Part shown: in pieces, positions 6,480-8,087 of the stretch
Layout: every line of letters begins with the position of its first letter
How positions within the stretch are numbered: position 1 is the stretch's first letter
NCBI GenBank assembly: GCA_027080545.1
Contig: JALWRV010000099.1
Location: forward strand, 1 to 8,087
Source of the DNA: Parvularculaceae bacterium
GTDB taxonomy: Bacteria > Pseudomonadota > Alphaproteobacteria > Caulobacterales > Parvularculaceae
Length of the DNA stretch: 8,087 bases
Direction of reading: 5' to 3'
Translations under genes and position numbers: made by a program
The notes under the pieces: model-generated
What the model saw: only the letters and a program-made list of their open reading frames with translations
Told to the model about the DNA's origin: nothing
Database searches by the model: none

Positions 6480-6902
6480 ATGTCAATTTGGCAAAAAGAA
6501 TTGAGTGTGGCGGCCATCAACCAGATGGGGGCGGGGTCTCTGGTTGAGCATTTGGGGATTAAGATCACGAAGATGGGCGATGATTATCTCGAAGGGACGA
6601 TGCCGGTGGACAGCCGCACCCATCAGCCCTTTGGCCTATTGCATGGGGGCGCTTCGGTGGCGTTGGCCGAGACCTTGGCTTCTTTTGCCGGCAGCTTTGC
6701 CGCCCCAGAAGGCTTTGTTGTGGTGGGGATGGAGATCAATGCCAATCACATAGCGGCTGTGCGGGACGGGGTGGTGACGGGTCGCGCACAGCCCTTGCAT
6801 CTGGGCAAGCGTACGCAGGTCTGGGAGGTAAAAATTTACGATCAGCAAGGGCGCTTGCTATGTGTGTCGCGCATGACGGCTGCGGTGCGGAAAATGGGGT
6901 GA
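6480..6902 (+). CDS. PaaI/YdiI-like hotdog-fold acyl-CoA thioesterase
   Basis: A 140-residue single-domain hotdog protein, the usual length for this group, which hydrolyses acyl-CoA thioesters in the cytosol. The signature H-Q-P-F-G-L-L-H-G-G-A-S-V-A-L-A-E (48-64) holds Gln49, His55 and the probable catalytic Glu64. The second block G-x-E-I-N-A-N-H (83-90) ends in His90. These positions match, offset by one, the active-site residues reported for E. coli YdiI (MenI). YdiI acts on 1,4-dihydroxy-2-naphthoyl-CoA in menaquinone synthesis, while related proteins act on phenylacetate-pathway or general acyl-CoAs. No menaquinone or phenylacetate genes are in view, so the substrate is left open. The start is firm: AAGGGAG (6468-6474) precedes the ATG by 5 bases, and the ATG follows the symporter TAG with no gap, indicating translational coupling. 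Confidence 0.92.
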   Translation: MSIWQKELSVAAINQMGAGSLVEHLGIKITKMGDDYLEGTMPVDSRTHQPFGLLHGGASVALAETLASFAGSFAAPEGFVVVGMEINANHIAAVRDGVVTGRAQPLHLGKRTQVWEVKIYDQQGRLLCVSRMTAAVRKMG

Positions 6903-6908
6903 GGGGGC

Positions 6909-7955
6909 CTATGAGGTCCAATCAAGGATGACTTTGCCTGATTGGCCTTGTCGCATGGCATCAAAACCTTGTTGGAAATCATCCACCGACAAGCGATGGG
7001 TGATAATCGGCTCCAAATTGAGGCCCGCTTGTAGCAGCGCTCCCATCTTATACCATGTCTCGAACATGCGCCGCCCATAGATGCCTTTAATCTCCAGACC
7101 TTTGAAGATGACATTATCCCACTCAGCGCCTGCGCCATTGGGCATGATACCGAGCATGGCGATTTTGCCCCCATGGTTCATGGTTGAGAGCATTTGATTG
7201 AAAGCGCTGGCAACCCCGGACATTTCTAGGCCCACATCAAAGCCTTCCTGCATGCCAAGATCGCTCATCACCTGTTGCAGGTCTTCATGGCCCACATTGA
7301 CCGTGCGGGTGGCGCCGAGTTTTTTTGCCAAGTCGAGACGGTATTGATTGACATCGGTAATGACCACATGACGCGCCCCGACAAATTTGGCCACTGCTGC
7401 GGCCATCGCCCCGATGGGGCCGGCCCCGGTGATTAGCACATCTTCGCCAACGAGATCATAGGAAAGCGCCGTGTGGACGGCATTGCCAAAGGGGTCAAAA
7501 ATGGCGCCGAGTTCGGCAGGAATATCGGCTGGTAATTTATAGACATTAAAGGCCGGGACCGCGATATATTCTGCGAAAGCCCCGGTGCGGTTGACCCCAA
7601 TCCCCACAGCATTGCGGCACAAATGGCGACGGCCTGCGCGGCAATTGCGGCAATAGCCGCAAGTCACATGACCCTCTGCGGAGACCTTGTCGCCCAATTT
7701 CATTTTGAAATGTTCCGGGTGGACTTCCGAGCCAATTTCAACAATCTCGCCCATAAATTCATGGCCGACGGTCATGCCCAAGGGAATGGTTTTTTGTGCC
7801 CAATCATCCCAATTATAGATATGCACATCCGTGCCGCAAATGGCGGTTTTGTGAACCTTTATGAGCACGTCCATGGGGCCAGCTTGAGGGCGTTCTTGAT
7901 CGCGCATCCAGATGCCTTCTTGGGGTTTGAGCTTGGCGAGACTTTTCATCTGCAT
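6909..7955 (-). CDS. tdh: L-threonine 3-dehydrogenase
   Basis: Zinc-dependent medium-chain dehydrogenase that oxidises L-threonine with NAD+ to 2-amino-3-ketobutyrate, which Kbl then cleaves to glycine and acetyl-CoA. The 348-residue product aligns along its whole length with E. coli Tdh (341 residues). The catalytic zinc site is seen as Cys40-Gly-Thr42-Asp and Gly-His65-Glu66. The structural zinc site is Cys99, Cys102, Cys105 and Cys113. The Rossmann motif G-A-G-P-I-G lies at 177-182, with Asp201 at the end of the second strand as expected for NAD+. F-D-P-F-G-N-A-V-H at 153-161 is diagnostic of Tdh. Compared with E. coli, four extra residues lie between the two zinc sites (around 79-86). The ATG at 7955 is two bases past the kbl stop; an ATG two codons later would match the E. 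coli start, and AGGG within the kbl end fits the first better. The gene converges on the thioesterase. Confidence 0.97.
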   Translation of the reverse strand: MQMKSLAKLKPQEGIWMRDQERPQAGPMDVLIKVHKTAICGTDVHIYNWDDWAQKTIPLGMTVGHEFMGEIVEIGSEVHPEHFKMKLGDKVSAEGHVTCGYCRNCRAGRRHLCRNAVGIGVNRTGAFAEYIAVPAFNVYKLPADIPAELGAIFDPFGNAVHTALSYDLVGEDVLITGAGPIGAMAAAVAKFVGARHVVITDVNQYRLDLAKKLGATRTVNVGHEDLQQVMSDLGMQEGFDVGLEMSGVASAFNQMLSTMNHGGKIAMLGIMPNGAGAEWDNVIFKGLEIKGIYGRRMFETWYKMGALLQAGLNLEPIITHRLSVDDFQQGFDAMRQGQSGKVILDWTS

Positions 7956-7957
7956 GA

Positions 7958-8087
7958 TTAGATTATCCCTAATTCTTTCCCGGCCTTGGCAAAGGCGTCT
8001 ACGGCCTGATCAATTTGGTCCGGTGTGTGGGCGGCGCACATTTGCGTGCGGATGCGGGCTTTGCCTTTTGGTACCACAGGGTAGAAA
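7958..8087 (-). CDS. kbl: 2-amino-3-ketobutyrate CoA ligase (glycine C-acetyltransferase), C-terminal end only
   Basis: The last 42 codons and TAA of a minus-strand gene cut by the window edge. The residues F-Y-P-V-V-P-K-G-K-A-R-I-R-T-Q-M, followed by A-A-H-T-P-D-Q-I and a short amphipathic helix ending G-K-E-L-G-I-I, closely match the C-terminus of E. coli Kbl, a PLP-dependent enzyme of the alpha-oxoamine synthase family. The PLP lysine lies outside the window. Kbl uses CoA to split 2-amino-3-ketobutyrate, the product of Tdh, into glycine and acetyl-CoA. Only two bases separate its stop from the tdh start, so the two form the classical kbl-tdh operon, and its promoter must lie beyond the window. 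Confidence 0.93.
   Translation of the reverse strand, partial: FYPVVPKGKARIRTQMCAAHTPDQIDQAVDAFAKAGKELGII

Noticed and set aside
1..8087. G-rich plus strand with heavy TTG and GGG codon use, considered as a sign of foreign DNA or a replication-strand effect
   Set aside because: The bias follows the coding strand, because the plus strand turns C-rich over tdh, and it is shared by the core genes glyQ and tdh. It is therefore genome-wide codon habit and not transfer.

Overview
The window looks like ordinary chromosomal DNA from a Gram-negative bacterium, most likely an alphaproteobacterium. The lipobox lipoprotein, the Sec-secreted protein and the alpha-subunit-type glycyl-tRNA synthetase support a Gram-negative proteobacterium. 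The alphaproteobacterial placement is a best guess from protein resemblance and is not proven. Genes are tightly packed. Coding strands are rich in G and favour TTG for leucine and GGG for glycine. I see no insertion sequence, phage gene, CRISPR array, tRNA or rRNA.

Layout. Positions 1-974 hold the 3' part of a polytopic membrane protein resembling GT-C glycosyltransferases, followed by a clear intrinsic terminator (1001-1029). Positions 1072-2421 form a two-gene unit: a lipoprotein built from two copies of a four-cysteine domain, then a small cupin whose ribosome binding site overlaps the lipoprotein stop codon. A 176-base gap follows, holding a weak terminator candidate and a long imperfect inverted repeat that ends four bases before the next start codon. 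Positions 2598-3899 encode a secreted protein with an AMIN-like N-terminal domain, a long proline-rich linker and a helical C-terminal domain. After a 131-base leader come glyQ (4031-4993), an AGCS-family sodium:alanine/glycine symporter (about 5064-6479) and a hotdog thioesterase (6480-6902). On the minus strand, tdh (7955-6909) and the end of kbl (8087-7958, cut by the window edge) form the threonine-to-glycine operon, which converges on the thioesterase with only 6 bases between stop codons.

How the genes fit together. The right half has a glycine theme. Kbl and Tdh convert threonine to glycine and acetyl-CoA, the AGCS carrier probably imports glycine or alanine, and GlyQ charges glycine onto tRNA. 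The beta-subunit gene glyS is not next to glyQ in this window. The left half is cell-envelope material. The most distinctive points are a probable ATT start codon for the symporter, the missing adjacent glyS, the duplicated cysteine-rich lipoprotein domain, the AMIN-like protein with its structured upstream element, and the tandem coupling of small genes. I found no convincing undescribed defence, mobile or RNA-based system here.
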